Origin: an uncultured Bacteroidia bacterium
GTDB taxonomy: Bacteria; Bacteroidota; Bacteroidia; Bacteroidales; CAJPTX01
Direction: 5' to 3'
DNA: 61,992 nucleotides
Assembly (NCBI GenBank): GCA_947252645.1
Contig: CAMXWF010000018.1
Span: forward strand, 1-61,992
The notes below the pieces were generated by a model. It saw only the letters and a list, made by a program, of their open reading frames with translations. It did not search any database and was not told where the DNA came from. Numbering within the stretch: position 1 is the first letter of the stretch; each line of letters begins with the position of its first letter. This document shows, piece after piece, positions 10,652-18,864 of the stretch. The translations under genes and the position numbers were made by a program.

Positions 10652-12469
10652 CTACTCGTTGGAAAAGCTCACCAGTAGGTCGCGGTAGGCCGAGAAGATC
10701 TTGGCCTTCGACACGAAGCCCACGTACTGCGGGCCGCTCAAGACGGGCAGATTCCAGGCCTTGGTCTCCTCGAATTTTGCCATCACCTGCTCCATGGGTT
10801 CCTCGATGGAGATGATGGCGGGGGGGGTGGTGATGAAGTCCTTGACGGTATAGTCGTCGTAGCGGTCCTGCTCAAACATGACGTGGCGGATGTCGTCGAG
10901 CAGGACGATGCCCTGGAATCGGTTATCGTTGTCCACCACGGGGAAGATATTGCGATGGGAGGCGGCCACGGTGCGTACCAGGGCGCGCAGCGTGTCGGTG
11001 ATTTTGACGGTTAGCAGGTCGGTCTCGACGACCTTGGAGAGCTGCAGCATGGTGAGTACGGCCTTGTCCTTGTGGTGAGTGATGAGTTCACCGCGCTCGG
11101 CCAGGCGCTTGGTGTAGATGGAGTGGGGTTCAAAGGGGGCGATGGTGATGTAGGAGATGGTGGCGACGATCATCAAGGGTAGCAGGAGCGCATAGCCCTC
11201 GGTAAGCTCGGCGATGAGGAAGATGCCCAACAGGGGGGCATGCATCACCCCGGCCATGGTGCCGGCCATGCCTACCAGCACGAAATTGGCCTCCCCCACC
11301 CCTGCGCCAAAGCTGTTCAACAGCTCGGCCAGGACGGCGCCCGTGACGGCGCCCACGAAGAGCGTAGGCGCAAAGGAGCCCCCTATGCCCCCGGCCCCGG
11401 TGGTGGCGGCCATGGCAAACACCTTCACCAGGCACAGCGCCGTCAGGCACAGTATGGCCAGCCAGGAGTTGTCCATGGCGTAGCCCAGCGGGCTGTAGGC
11501 AAAGAGGACTTTCTGCTGCCCCTCAAAGAGCATCTGGATGCTCTCGTAGCCCTCCCCGTAGAGGGCTGGGAAGAAGAAGATGAGTACCCCCAGCCCCAAG
11601 GAGCCCACCAGCAGGCGTCGCCAGGGCGAGCGCATTGCGCCAAACCAATGCCCGGCACGGATGCCCATGCGCATGAAGTAGAGTGACACAAAGCCCGTCA
11701 CCACCCCCAGCAGCACGTAGTAGAGGGTTTTGGAGAGGTCGAAGGGCACATTGTACTCAAAGTGGAACAGGGCGGCATCGCCCAGGAGGAAGAAGGAGAC
11801 GATGGTGGCGGAGACGGCGCTGAGCAGCAGGGGGATGATGGAGTTCATGGTGAGGTCGAGCAACAGGACCTCCAGGGTGAAGACCATGCCGGCCAGGGGG
11901 GCCTTGAAGATGGCGGCGATCCCGGCAGCCGCCCCGCACCCCAGCATGAGCGTGGTGACCCGTGCGTCGGCGCGGAAAAAACGAGCCACGTTGGAGCCTA
12001 TGGCGGCCCCCGTGAGCACTATGGGTGACTCAGCCCCCACCGACCCACCAAAGCCTATGGTCAGGCTACTGCTCACGATGGACGAATAGACATTGTGTCG
12101 GGCCAACCGCCCCCGGTGGCGCGAGATGGCCAGCAAGATCTTCGACACCCCCTGACCAATGCTATCCCGCACCACATAGCGCACGAACAGGTAGGCCAGC
12201 AGAATGCCCACCCCAGGCAGCAGCAGGAAGAGCAGGCTCTCGGTCATCTGGCCCACGGAGTTGATCACGAGGGTGTGTATCCAGAGGATTGTGTTTTTGA
12301 GCAGCACGGCCGCCAGGCCGCAGAGCGTGCCCACAATCAAGCTGAGCAGGATGGCGTAGTGGCGCGGCCCCCGCCGCACCACCCAGCGCACGCCCTCCTC
12401 CACGTGGCGAAGCACCCGAAAGCGCCACCGCACCCACCACCGCCTAATCCGAGCCCTCAGCGTTTCCAT
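10652..12469 (-). CDS. ClC-family chloride channel/antiporter with C-terminal CBS pair
   Basis: 605 residues: a ClC core of about 10 or more membrane segments (residues about 35-440) and two CBS domains (about 465-600). The selectivity motifs are visible: GGSVGAESPIV corresponds to the G(K/R)EGP element and keeps the gating glutamate, and GAGGIGGSFAPTLFVGAV matches the GGxFxP element. With the glutamate kept, a proton-coupled Cl-/H+ exchanger is more likely than a pure channel. The CBS pair (FPVVDNDNRFQGIVLLDDI, LPVLSGPQYVGFVSK) probably binds adenine nucleotides and regulates transport. It lies 124 bp downstream of the phoR-like kinase gene and about 100 bp upstream of atpD, all in one orientation. 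Confidence 0.92.
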   Translation of the reverse strand: METLRARIRRWWVRWRFRVLRHVEEGVRWVVRRGPRHYAILLSLIVGTLCGLAAVLLKNTILWIHTLVINSVGQMTESLLFLLLPGVGILLAYLFVRYVVRDSIGQGVSKILLAISRHRGRLARHNVYSSIVSSSLTIGFGGSVGAESPIVLTGAAIGSNVARFFRADARVTTLMLGCGAAAGIAAIFKAPLAGMVFTLEVLLLDLTMNSIIPLLLSAVSATIVSFFLLGDAALFHFEYNVPFDLSKTLYYVLLGVVTGFVSLYFMRMGIRAGHWFGAMRSPWRRLLVGSLGLGVLIFFFPALYGEGYESIQMLFEGQQKVLFAYSPLGYAMDNSWLAILCLTALCLVKVFAMAATTGAGGIGGSFAPTLFVGAVTGAVLAELLNSFGAGVGEANFVLVGMAGTMAGVMHAPLLGIFLIAELTEGYALLLPLMIVATISYITIAPFEPHSIYTKRLAERGELITHHKDKAVLTMLQLSKVVETDLLTVKITDTLRALVRTVAASHRNIFPVVDNDNRFQGIVLLDDIRHVMFEQDRYDDYTVKDFITTPPAIISIEEPMEQVMAKFEETKAWNLPVLSGPQYVGFVSKAKIFSAYRDLLVSFSNE

Positions 12470-12593
12470 CCATCCCCCCAGTAGGCCGCGAATGTAGCCA
12501 ATCCCAGCATTATGCCGCGCCCCTAAGCCGTGGGGGCAAACGATGCGATCCTGGGGCCGCCTGGCCTTATGGCCCTCGCCTCGACCGGGATGC

Positions 12594-14354
12594 CTAGCGC
12601 TTAGGCAGCGTGAACTGGATCTCTAGGCCATGGGGAACAACGTTCTTGGCGTAGACCTCCCCCCCGTGGGCCAAGATGACGTTTTTGACGATGGCCAGCC
12701 CGAGCCCCGACCCCCCCTGGGAGCGGGCCCTCCCCTCCTCTACCCTGTAGAAGCGCTCGAAGAGGCGCGCCAAGGCGGCCGGGGGCACCCCCACGCCCGT
12801 GTCGGCGTAGGCGAAGATCTGCACCCGGGGTCTATCGGCCAGGAGCTTGAGGGACACCTGGGCGCCCTGACCTGCGTAGCGAATGCTGTTGACGAGCAGG
12901 TTGCGCACCACGGACTCCAAGAGCTTGGCATCGCCCTGAACCATTAACCCCGCGGGCAGCGCGTTGGTTGCCTGCATGTGCTGGGCCTCTAGGTCGACCT
13001 CCAGCTCCTGGACAGTGGCATCGAAGAGCGCGCCTAGGTCTACGCAGGTCTTGCGCAGCCTGTCGGAGACCTCCTCGGCCATGGAGAGGGTGGTGATGTC
13101 GCCTATCAGGTCGGCCAAGCGCTTCGATTGCTGGTAGGCTTTTTCGAGGAAGTGTCGGCTCTGCTCTCCCGACAAGCCACTGGAATTGAGCAGCGTTTCG
13201 AGGTATCCCTGCACCATGGTCACCGGGGTGCGGAGTTCGTGTTCGATGTTGGAGCTCATCTCCCGCTTGAGCTTTTTTTGCTCTATGGCCTGGGTGACGT
13301 TGCGGAGTACTAGCTCGTGGCTGCGGTCGGAGAAGATGAGTAGCTCCGCCTGGATTCGTGCGCTGCCCGCCGCCAGGCATATCTGCTTACTGGTGTTTTC
13401 CAAGTCGCCCTCCTTGCTCTTGAAGGTCGAGTCCCGGAAGTCCCGCAGCTCAGCGAACTCATGGAAGTCAAACACGCCGTTGGGGGTTACCACGGGTTCA
13501 TGGTGCACCAGGTTGAGATATTGCACGAAGTAGGAGTTGGAATAGACGAGCTGCCCCTCGGCGGTGAACATGGCCACGCCCTCGTTCATGTGCATGAAAT
13601 GCTGGCGCATTTTTTCTTGCTCCAGCCTGATGTTTCGGTTGCTTTTGTCGAGCAGGGTGTAGGCCTGGATGATCTCTCGGCCCACGTCGCCCAGCTCCCC
13701 GCGGGGCATTTTGACGTTGCGTGGTATTTCCCCCTCCCTGGCCATCATGGCGAATCTCCGCAGCACGGAGATGGCCCGGCCAAAGCGGTCGGAGACGAAG
13801 AGCAGCCCTAGGAGTCCGAGCGTAAAGAGGAGTGCCAGCAGGAAAAGGAACATGCCGTTTTGCCCCAAGAGGATGGGCTGGGCGATGTTGTATGGCATGG
13901 CCACGCGCACGTAGCGGGAGGGGAAGGCCTCGGCATAGTAGAAGAAGCGACAGCCGAAGGTGGAGGAGAGTCGGACGGCGTCGCCGCTGCCCTCCAGCTG
14001 GGCCTGCTCGAGCTCGGGGCGCCCCATGTGGTTGTCCATGGGGGCCTCGTGGAGATTGTCGAAGAGCACCTGGCCCTGTAGATCGATGACTGTGAGGCGC
14101 AGGGTGTCCTTGAGGACCCGCTCCACCAGGCCGTAGTCGCCGGGACGGGCGTCGAGGAGCTGATTGGCCATGTAGGCTGTTGCCCCGAGCTGTTGCCCGA
14201 GCATCTGGCGACGGATCAGGCGCTCCCGCTGCCACTGAAACACCAGCAGTACTGCGGACAGCAGTACGAAGAGCACCAGATAGTTTAGAAAAAGCTTTCT
14301 TCGGTATGAGCCTCTCATGATGGCAATATGGTTGAAGAGAAAAGGAGGATTCAC
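12594..14354 (-). CDS. phoR: Sensor histidine kinase, PhoR-like
   Basis: 586 residues. A first membrane helix (LNYLVLFVLLSAVLLVF) and a second (FLFLLALLFTLGLLGLLFV, near residue 175) enclose a periplasmic sensing loop. A HAMP-like linker and a PAS-like stretch (EGVAMFTAEGQLVYSNSYF) follow. The H box is NIEHELRTPV with His372 as the predicted phosphorylated residue, then an N box (VRNLLVNSIRYAG) and ATP-lid motifs (DTGVGVPP, GGSGLGLAIVK). It overlaps the response-regulator gene by 4 bp (ATGA). Its position behind pstCAB-phoU identifies it as the phosphate-starvation sensor; this assignment rests on context. Confidence 0.9.
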   Translation of the reverse strand: MNPPFLFNHIAIMRGSYRRKLFLNYLVLFVLLSAVLLVFQWQRERLIRRQMLGQQLGATAYMANQLLDARPGDYGLVERVLKDTLRLTVIDLQGQVLFDNLHEAPMDNHMGRPELEQAQLEGSGDAVRLSSTFGCRFFYYAEAFPSRYVRVAMPYNIAQPILLGQNGMFLFLLALLFTLGLLGLLFVSDRFGRAISVLRRFAMMAREGEIPRNVKMPRGELGDVGREIIQAYTLLDKSNRNIRLEQEKMRQHFMHMNEGVAMFTAEGQLVYSNSYFVQYLNLVHHEPVVTPNGVFDFHEFAELRDFRDSTFKSKEGDLENTSKQICLAAGSARIQAELLIFSDRSHELVLRNVTQAIEQKKLKREMSSNIEHELRTPVTMVQGYLETLLNSSGLSGEQSRHFLEKAYQQSKRLADLIGDITTLSMAEEVSDRLRKTCVDLGALFDATVQELEVDLEAQHMQATNALPAGLMVQGDAKLLESVVRNLLVNSIRYAGQGAQVSLKLLADRPRVQIFAYADTGVGVPPAALARLFERFYRVEEGRARSQGGSGLGLAIVKNVILAHGGEVYAKNVVPHGLEIQFTLPKR

Positions 14355-15052
14355 TCCTCCTCCTCTACAGGTTCGTAGCTATAGCCATACCCTGTGCGGT
14401 GGATGATGCAGACACCCAGGCGGCCGAGCTTACGACGCATGCGGGCAATATGGACGTCGACCGTGCGCTCCAGGACGTAGACCTCCGAGCCCCAGACCTG
14501 CGAGAGGATGGTTTCCCGACTAAACACCTTGCCAGGGGCCATGGCCAGCACGGAGAGTACCTCGAACTCCTTTTTGGTCAGGCGTACCTCCTGCCCATCG
14601 ACGTATATGCGCTTGCCCACATGATCGATGGTGAGCGAGCCCACGGACACCACAGGCCGCCCAAAGCCAGGCATGGAGCGCATGAGCACGGCCCGCACGC
14701 GCACCATGAGTTCCTTGATCGAGAAGGGCTTGGTGACGTAGTCATCTGCCCCGAGGTTGAAGCCCGTCAAGAGGTCGTTCTCCTCGTCCTTGGCCGTCAG
14801 GAAGATAATGGGTTTTGGCACGGCCTCCATGCTGCGGATGCGCTCGGCGAGCTTGAGCCCCGACATTCCAGGGAGCATGATGTCGAGGATAAGGAGATCC
14901 ACGCGGGCCAAATCCTCCTTGAGGGCCTGCTCGGCCGATTCGCAGCAGATCACCTCATAGTGTTCGCTCCTGAGGTTGAATTCCAGGATTTCCCGTATAC
15001 CTTCCTCGTCCTCCACCACCAGGATTGTGGCCACATGCTCTATTCTATCCAT
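14351..15052 (-). CDS. phoB: OmpR-family response regulator, PhoB-like
   Basis: 233 residues. The receiver domain (about 9-125) has the acidic pair in VVEDEEG, phosphoacceptor Asp57 in LILDIMLPG, the T in IIFLTAKD and the switch lysine in DDYVTKPFS. A winged-helix DNA-binding domain follows (LTKKEFEVLSVLAMAPGK, VDVHIARMRRKL). It lies 28 bp after phoU and overlaps the kinase gene by 4 bp. It probably binds the direct repeat at 18405-18422 upstream of pstC and switches on its own operon when phosphate is low. Confidence 0.92.
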   Translation of the reverse strand: MDRIEHVATILVVEDEEGIREILEFNLRSEHYEVICCESAEQALKEDLARVDLLILDIMLPGMSGLKLAERIRSMEAVPKPIIFLTAKDEENDLLTGFNLGADDYVTKPFSIKELMVRVRAVLMRSMPGFGRPVVSVGSLTIDHVGKRIYVDGQEVRLTKKEFEVLSVLAMAPGKVFSRETILSQVWGSEVYVLERTVDVHIARMRRKLGRLGVCIIHRTGYGYSYEPVEEEE

Positions 15053-15080
15053 ACGTTAGTTTCTATCGTGGCCTAGGCAC

Positions 15081-15758
15081 CTACTCCGCGCCGCCGTGGC
15101 GCACAAATTGGCCCACGTAGGTGTAGATGGTAGCCTCGGCCAGGTTACTAGAATGGTCGCCGATGCGCTCTAGGGCGTGAGAGAGGGAGAAGAGGCTTAG
15201 GGCGGTGGTGGCCTCGTCTTGGCGTGCGCCATGCTCTGCGATGAGCGCAGGGAGTACCTGGCATATCTCCCGGTGAAGGTGGTCGATGGGCTGGTCGTCG
15301 TCGAGCAGGGCGCGGGCGGTGTCGGGCTCGCCGCAGGTGAAGGCAAAGATGGCCGTCTGTAGATTCTTGCGCACCTGTGCGAACTGGCGCTCGAAGTCGT
15401 CCTTAAGCTCGGTGAACACGGCGCCCTCGCGGTAGACGTTCTGCAGGGCGCGGTGGGAGTTTTCCAGCAGGTCGCCCACGCGCTCCATGTCGGAGGTCAT
15501 GTCGTAGTAGGAGACCACCATTCGGCTCTCCACAGCCTTGGGCATGTAGAGCACGATGGCGTGCATAATGTCTTGGTGGAGCTTGACCTCCATGCTATCG
15601 ATCATGCGCTCGGAGTGGTCAACGAGCTGGGAGAGCTTTGCATCGGCCGGGGTGGTGAGCTGATGCTCCACCCGCCCGTACTGCTCAAGTACCTCCCTGG
15701 ACATGGCCTCGTAGTCCTGTACTATCTGCGCCACATGGCGATTGCGCACATCAAACAT
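15081..15758 (-). CDS. phoU: Phosphate uptake regulator PhoU
   Basis: 225 residues made of two related three-helix bundles. Each carries the PhoU metal-binding signature, seen as DMERVGDLLEN (about residue 90) and ALERIGDHSSNLAEA (about residue 195). PhoU links the Pst transporter to the PhoR kinase and keeps the regulon off when phosphate is plentiful. It sits 41 bp downstream of pstB and upstream of phoB, the standard place in a pst operon. Confidence 0.95.
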   Translation of the reverse strand: MFDVRNRHVAQIVQDYEAMSREVLEQYGRVEHQLTTPADAKLSQLVDHSERMIDSMEVKLHQDIMHAIVLYMPKAVESRMVVSYYDMTSDMERVGDLLENSHRALQNVYREGAVFTELKDDFERQFAQVRKNLQTAIFAFTCGEPDTARALLDDDQPIDHLHREICQVLPALIAEHGARQDEATTALSLFSLSHALERIGDHSSNLAEATIYTYVGQFVRHGGAE

Positions 15759-15799
15759 TCTCTGCCTCCTTCTCCATCTGGTGTAGCTCCCCGCGACTT

Positions 15800-16561
15800 C
15801 TAGCCAAATTGCCCTGTGAGGTAATCCTCTGTTCGCTTATCCTTTGGGGCAGTGAAGAGCTGTTGCGTGGAATCATATTCTATCAGCTTGCCGAGGTACA
15901 TGAACATGGCCATGTCGGAGATGCGCGCTGCTTGGCCCATGTTGTGGGTGACGATGACGATGGTTACCTTGGTTTTGAGCTCTAGGAGCAATTCCTCGAT
16001 GCGGCGGGTGCTGATGGGGTCGAGCGCGCTAGTGGGTTCATCCATCAAGATCACCTCTGGCTGCAAGGCTAGAGCCCTCGCAATGCAAAGGCGCTGCTGC
16101 TGCCCCCCGCTGAGAAAACTGCCTTTTTTCTCGGTGACCTCCTTGACCTCGTCCCAGAGGCCCACGGCGCGTAGGCTCTGCTCCACCAGTGCTTGTCGCC
16201 GTGTTCTTCCGAGTCGAATGCCGTTGAGGCGATAGCCCGCCACCACGTTGTCGGCTATGCTCATGGTGGGGAAGGGGTTAGGCCGCTGAAACACCATGCC
16301 GATCTGGCGGCGCACTTGCATGGTTGGCATCTGGAGTACATCGCGCCCCTGCAAGTAGATGTGGCCTGTGACGGAGATATCCCGGTAGAGGTCGTGCATC
16401 CGGTTGATAGCCCTGAGCAGGGTACTCTTGCCGCACCCCGAGGGCCCCATGATGGCCGTGATGGCGTGTCGGGGTATGGCAGCCGAAACCGAATCCACCG
16501 CCTTACTCCCCACGGTATAGCTCACGCTCACCCCTTCGAGCTTCAGGAACGCATCCTCCAT
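15800..16561 (-). CDS. pstB: Phosphate ABC transporter ATP-binding protein
   Basis: 253 residues. Walker A is GPSGCGKST (39-47). The family-typical phrase GMVFQRPNPFPTMSI, the ABC signature LSGGQQQR, Walker B VILMDEPTSALDP and the switch histidine in VTHNMGQA are all intact. It powers phosphate uptake as a dimer bound to PstC-PstA at the inner membrane. It starts 20 bp after the pstA stop. Confidence 0.97.
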   Translation of the reverse strand: MEDAFLKLEGVSVSYTVGSKAVDSVSAAIPRHAITAIMGPSGCGKSTLLRAINRMHDLYRDISVTGHIYLQGRDVLQMPTMQVRRQIGMVFQRPNPFPTMSIADNVVAGYRLNGIRLGRTRRQALVEQSLRAVGLWDEVKEVTEKKGSFLSGGQQQRLCIARALALQPEVILMDEPTSALDPISTRRIEELLLELKTKVTIVIVTHNMGQAARISDMAMFMYLGKLIEYDSTQQLFTAPKDKRTEDYLTGQFG

Positions 16562-16581
16562 GGTCTACTCCTTTATCCTCG

Positions 16582-17478
16582 CTAGTGCGCCATGCGGTGG
16601 GCCAGGTAATTCAACAGCAGGGTGAGCAATAGCAGAAACAACGAAGAGCTCCATATCATGGCCATGAGGTTAGGATCGTTGTAGAATTCCCATATCTGCA
16701 GTGGAACGGCCGACATGGGGCGAAAGATATTAGTGACGATGGCCGCGGAGCCGAGCGCAGTCATGATGAGCGGGGCCGTTTCCCCCATGGTGCGCGCGAT
16801 GGCCAGAATGGCCCCCGTGGAGATGCCGCCATAGGCCGAGGGCAATAGAATTCTGAAGACCACCCTGTAGAAGGGGGCGCCCAAGGCCAGCCCTGCCTCC
16901 CGCAGCGTGGAGGGAAGTAGCGACAAGCTCTCCTCTGTACTCCTGGCCACCAAGGGTAGCATCATGAAGGCCAAGGCCATGGCGCCCGCAAAGCCCGAAA
17001 AGCTGCCCATGGAGCGCACCACCCACTGGTACATCACAATGCCCACCACGATGGACGGGGTGGCCTGTAGGGCATCAGTGACAAAGCGCACCACTGCGGC
17101 GTAGTGCGTTTTCCCGTAGAGCGAGAGGTACACGCCCGCAGCTACTCCCAGCGGGATGGCCACCACGCTGGCCAAGCTCACCATGAGCAACGTGCCCACA
17201 ATGCCATTGGCGATGCCACCAGGAATGCTGTCTCCTCGACGCGAGGCCAGCATGGCCTCCAGGGTGCTCGGCGTGGACTCGGTGAAAAAGGAGATATTGA
17301 GCTGCCCTAGCCCCTTATAGATCAGGGAACCCAAGATGAAGAAGAGCGGTGCGCAGGCCAGGGCAGCCAGCACGTAGACTCCGACCTCAAAAAGCCTATT
17401 GCGACGTTGCCGCCTCGCGTGGTGTCGCCCTATCCGTGATCCCGTCAGCACCTCAACATCCCCCATGGCATCCATCAC
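16582..17478 (-). CDS. pstA: Phosphate ABC transporter permease PstA
   Basis: 298 residues with six predicted membrane helices. The segment EAGLALGAPFYRVVFRILLPSA is the EAA loop that docks on PstB. The N terminus has an extended basic cytoplasmic tail (RIGRHHARRQRRN) before the first helix. Its ATG lies inside the end of pstC (4-bp overlap), so translation is probably coupled. Confidence 0.95.
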   Translation of the reverse strand: MMDAMGDVEVLTGSRIGRHHARRQRRNRLFEVGVYVLAALACAPLFFILGSLIYKGLGQLNISFFTESTPSTLEAMLASRRGDSIPGGIANGIVGTLLMVSLASVVAIPLGVAAGVYLSLYGKTHYAAVVRFVTDALQATPSIVVGIVMYQWVVRSMGSFSGFAGAMALAFMMLPLVARSTEESLSLLPSTLREAGLALGAPFYRVVFRILLPSAYGGISTGAILAIARTMGETAPLIMTALGSAAIVTNIFRPMSAVPLQIWEFYNDPNLMAMIWSSSLFLLLLTLLLNYLAHRMAH

Positions 17479-18326
17479 TTCAAATAGCGCATTATGGCTC
17501 TGGCTACCAGATTGATCACCACCGTCAAGAGGAACAGTACCAGCCCCACCGCGTAGAGCGCGCTGAGCTTGAGCCCCGAGGCCTCGCCAAACTGGTTGGC
17601 TATCAGGCTGGCCATGGTGTTGCCCGTGTCGCCCAACCCCGCAGGCACATTGTTGGTATTGCCTATGAGCATAGTTACAGCCATGGTCTCCCCCAAGGCC
17701 CGCCCCAAGGCCAAGATGAACGCAGCCACGATGCCCTTGCGCACCGCCGGCAACACCACCTTGACGACGGTCTCCTGCCGAGTGGCCCCCAGGCTAAACG
17801 CCCCCTCCGCCAGCTCGCGCGGGGTCATGACGATAAATTCCCGGCACAGCGAGGCCGCGTAGGGCACTATCATGATGGCCAATATCAACGATGAGGTCAA
17901 AATGCCCAGCCCGAGCTGGTTGATGCCTAAGCGAATGATGATGGGCCGCAGGGCATAAAAGCCCCAAAGCCCATAGACGATGGAGGGAATGCCGGCCAAT
18001 AGGTCTATCACCACGATAATACCCCGCGCTATGCGTGTGCCCCGCAGATAGTAGCCGGTCAGCAGGGCCACTGCCAAGGCCAACGGAATGCAGAGCAGCA
18101 ACGCTAGCAGCGATGTAAACACCGTGCCCACAATAAAGGGCATAGCCCCGTACTCCTCGCGCCCCACGGTAGGATTCCAGACGGTGCTCGACAGAAACGA
18201 CCAAAAGCCCTTCGCCTGCACGACGTCGCGGGCGCCCAGCAGGAGCGAGAGGAGCAGCCCAGCGCACAGCAACAGGATGAGCGCGCTGACCGCATAGAGC
18301 ATGATCTTGAACACCCTGTCGCGCAT
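17475..18326 (-). CDS. pstC: Phosphate ABC transporter permease PstC
   Basis: 283 residues with six predicted membrane helices and a large periplasmic loop near residues 30-70. The EAA-like loop is visible as GAFSLGATRQETVVKVVLPAV, and IPSIVYGLWGF is typical of PstC. It forms the transmembrane channel with PstA. It is the first gene of the pst-pho operon, and a Pho-box-like repeat lies about 80 bp upstream. In most bacteria the phosphate-binding protein gene pstS comes directly before pstC; here that place is taken by noncoding DNA and the divergent trkA. Confidence 0.95.
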   Translation of the reverse strand: MRDRVFKIMLYAVSALILLLCAGLLLSLLLGARDVVQAKGFWSFLSSTVWNPTVGREEYGAMPFIVGTVFTSLLALLLCIPLALAVALLTGYYLRGTRIARGIIVVIDLLAGIPSIVYGLWGFYALRPIIIRLGINQLGLGILTSSLILAIMIVPYAASLCREFIVMTPRELAEGAFSLGATRQETVVKVVLPAVRKGIVAAFILALGRALGETMAVTMLIGNTNNVPAGLGDTGNTMASLIANQFGEASGLKLSALYAVGLVLFLLTVVINLVARAIMRYLK

Positions 18327-18404
18327 CGGATTCGTTTTGCTTGCCTGCCCCCACTCTCTTGGTCGCGAAGTTGGGCAACCAAAGTCAAGCCTAAGGTACG
18401 GAAG

Positions 18405-18422
18405 TGTTACAATTTTGTTACA
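18405..18422 (-). promoter_or_regulatory. Pho-box-like direct repeat upstream of pstC
   Basis: The plus strand reads TGTTACA-ATTT-TGTTACA: two perfect 7-bp repeats with a 4-bp AT-only spacer, giving an 11-bp period. This is the architecture of PhoB boxes (7-bp half-site, AT-rich 4-bp spacer, 7-bp half-site), although the half-site sequence differs from the enterobacterial CTGTCAT. It lies about 80 bp upstream of the pstC start, in front of an operon that encodes its own PhoB. Function is inferred from layout. Confidence 0.65.
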
Positions 18423-18833
18423 ATACTACAAACACAGCGTTCCTAAACGTAGTGTGCGATGCAGTGTGTCTAGATTTTGGATATATGGAGCTGGAAATTG
18501 GCCGCTGGAAGCCAGAGTTTGGCAATTGGGTCAACGGGCGACTATTAGACTACGCACCTTCTCTCTCTAGGCCTGGCAGAGTATGTGGATCCATTGTTTG
18601 GTAGGCATCCGTGGCCTCGCCATTCCCTAACGCATTGCGTAGAACCCCAGCTGATGACGCACTTTGCGCATCCACTCGTCAAGGAGTAACACCGTAACCA
18701 AGGGGTTGCGCCACACCAAACCCCAGCAGTTGCTTCTGCTGATGCCCACCACTGCGCCCGTTAGCTTTCGGACTCCACGCGCAGTGGTGGCCAAGGGAAG
18801 GTGTGCTTTCCAAGAATCGAATAATCTAATGAT

Positions 18834-18841
18834 TATCTTTG
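18834..18841 (+). promoter_or_regulatory. Bacteroidota -7 promoter element (TATCTTTG) for trkA
   Basis: TATCTTTG fits the Bacteroidota -7 consensus TAnnTTTG. It ends 23 nt before the trkA ATG at 18865, which would give a leader of about 15-20 nt and supports that start. No convincing -33 TTTG was found. Confidence 0.45.
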
Positions 18842-18864
18842 CTGCTTTCGATACACTGTGGCAT

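Larger units (their letters stand above)
18327..18864. other. Divergent intergenic region between pstC and trkA
   Basis: 538 bp with no convincing gene. It holds the Pho-box-like repeat (18405-18422) facing pstC and a TAnnTTTG element (18834-18841) facing trkA. A longer trkA frame could start at 18664, but it adds 67 residues with no relation to the family. No pstS-like coding sequence was found here. Confidence 0.6.

Noticed and set aside
18664..18864. N-terminal extension of trkA from 18664
   Set aside because: The added 67 residues are unlike TrkA; the Rossmann motif begins right after the ATG at 18865 and a -7 element lies just before it.
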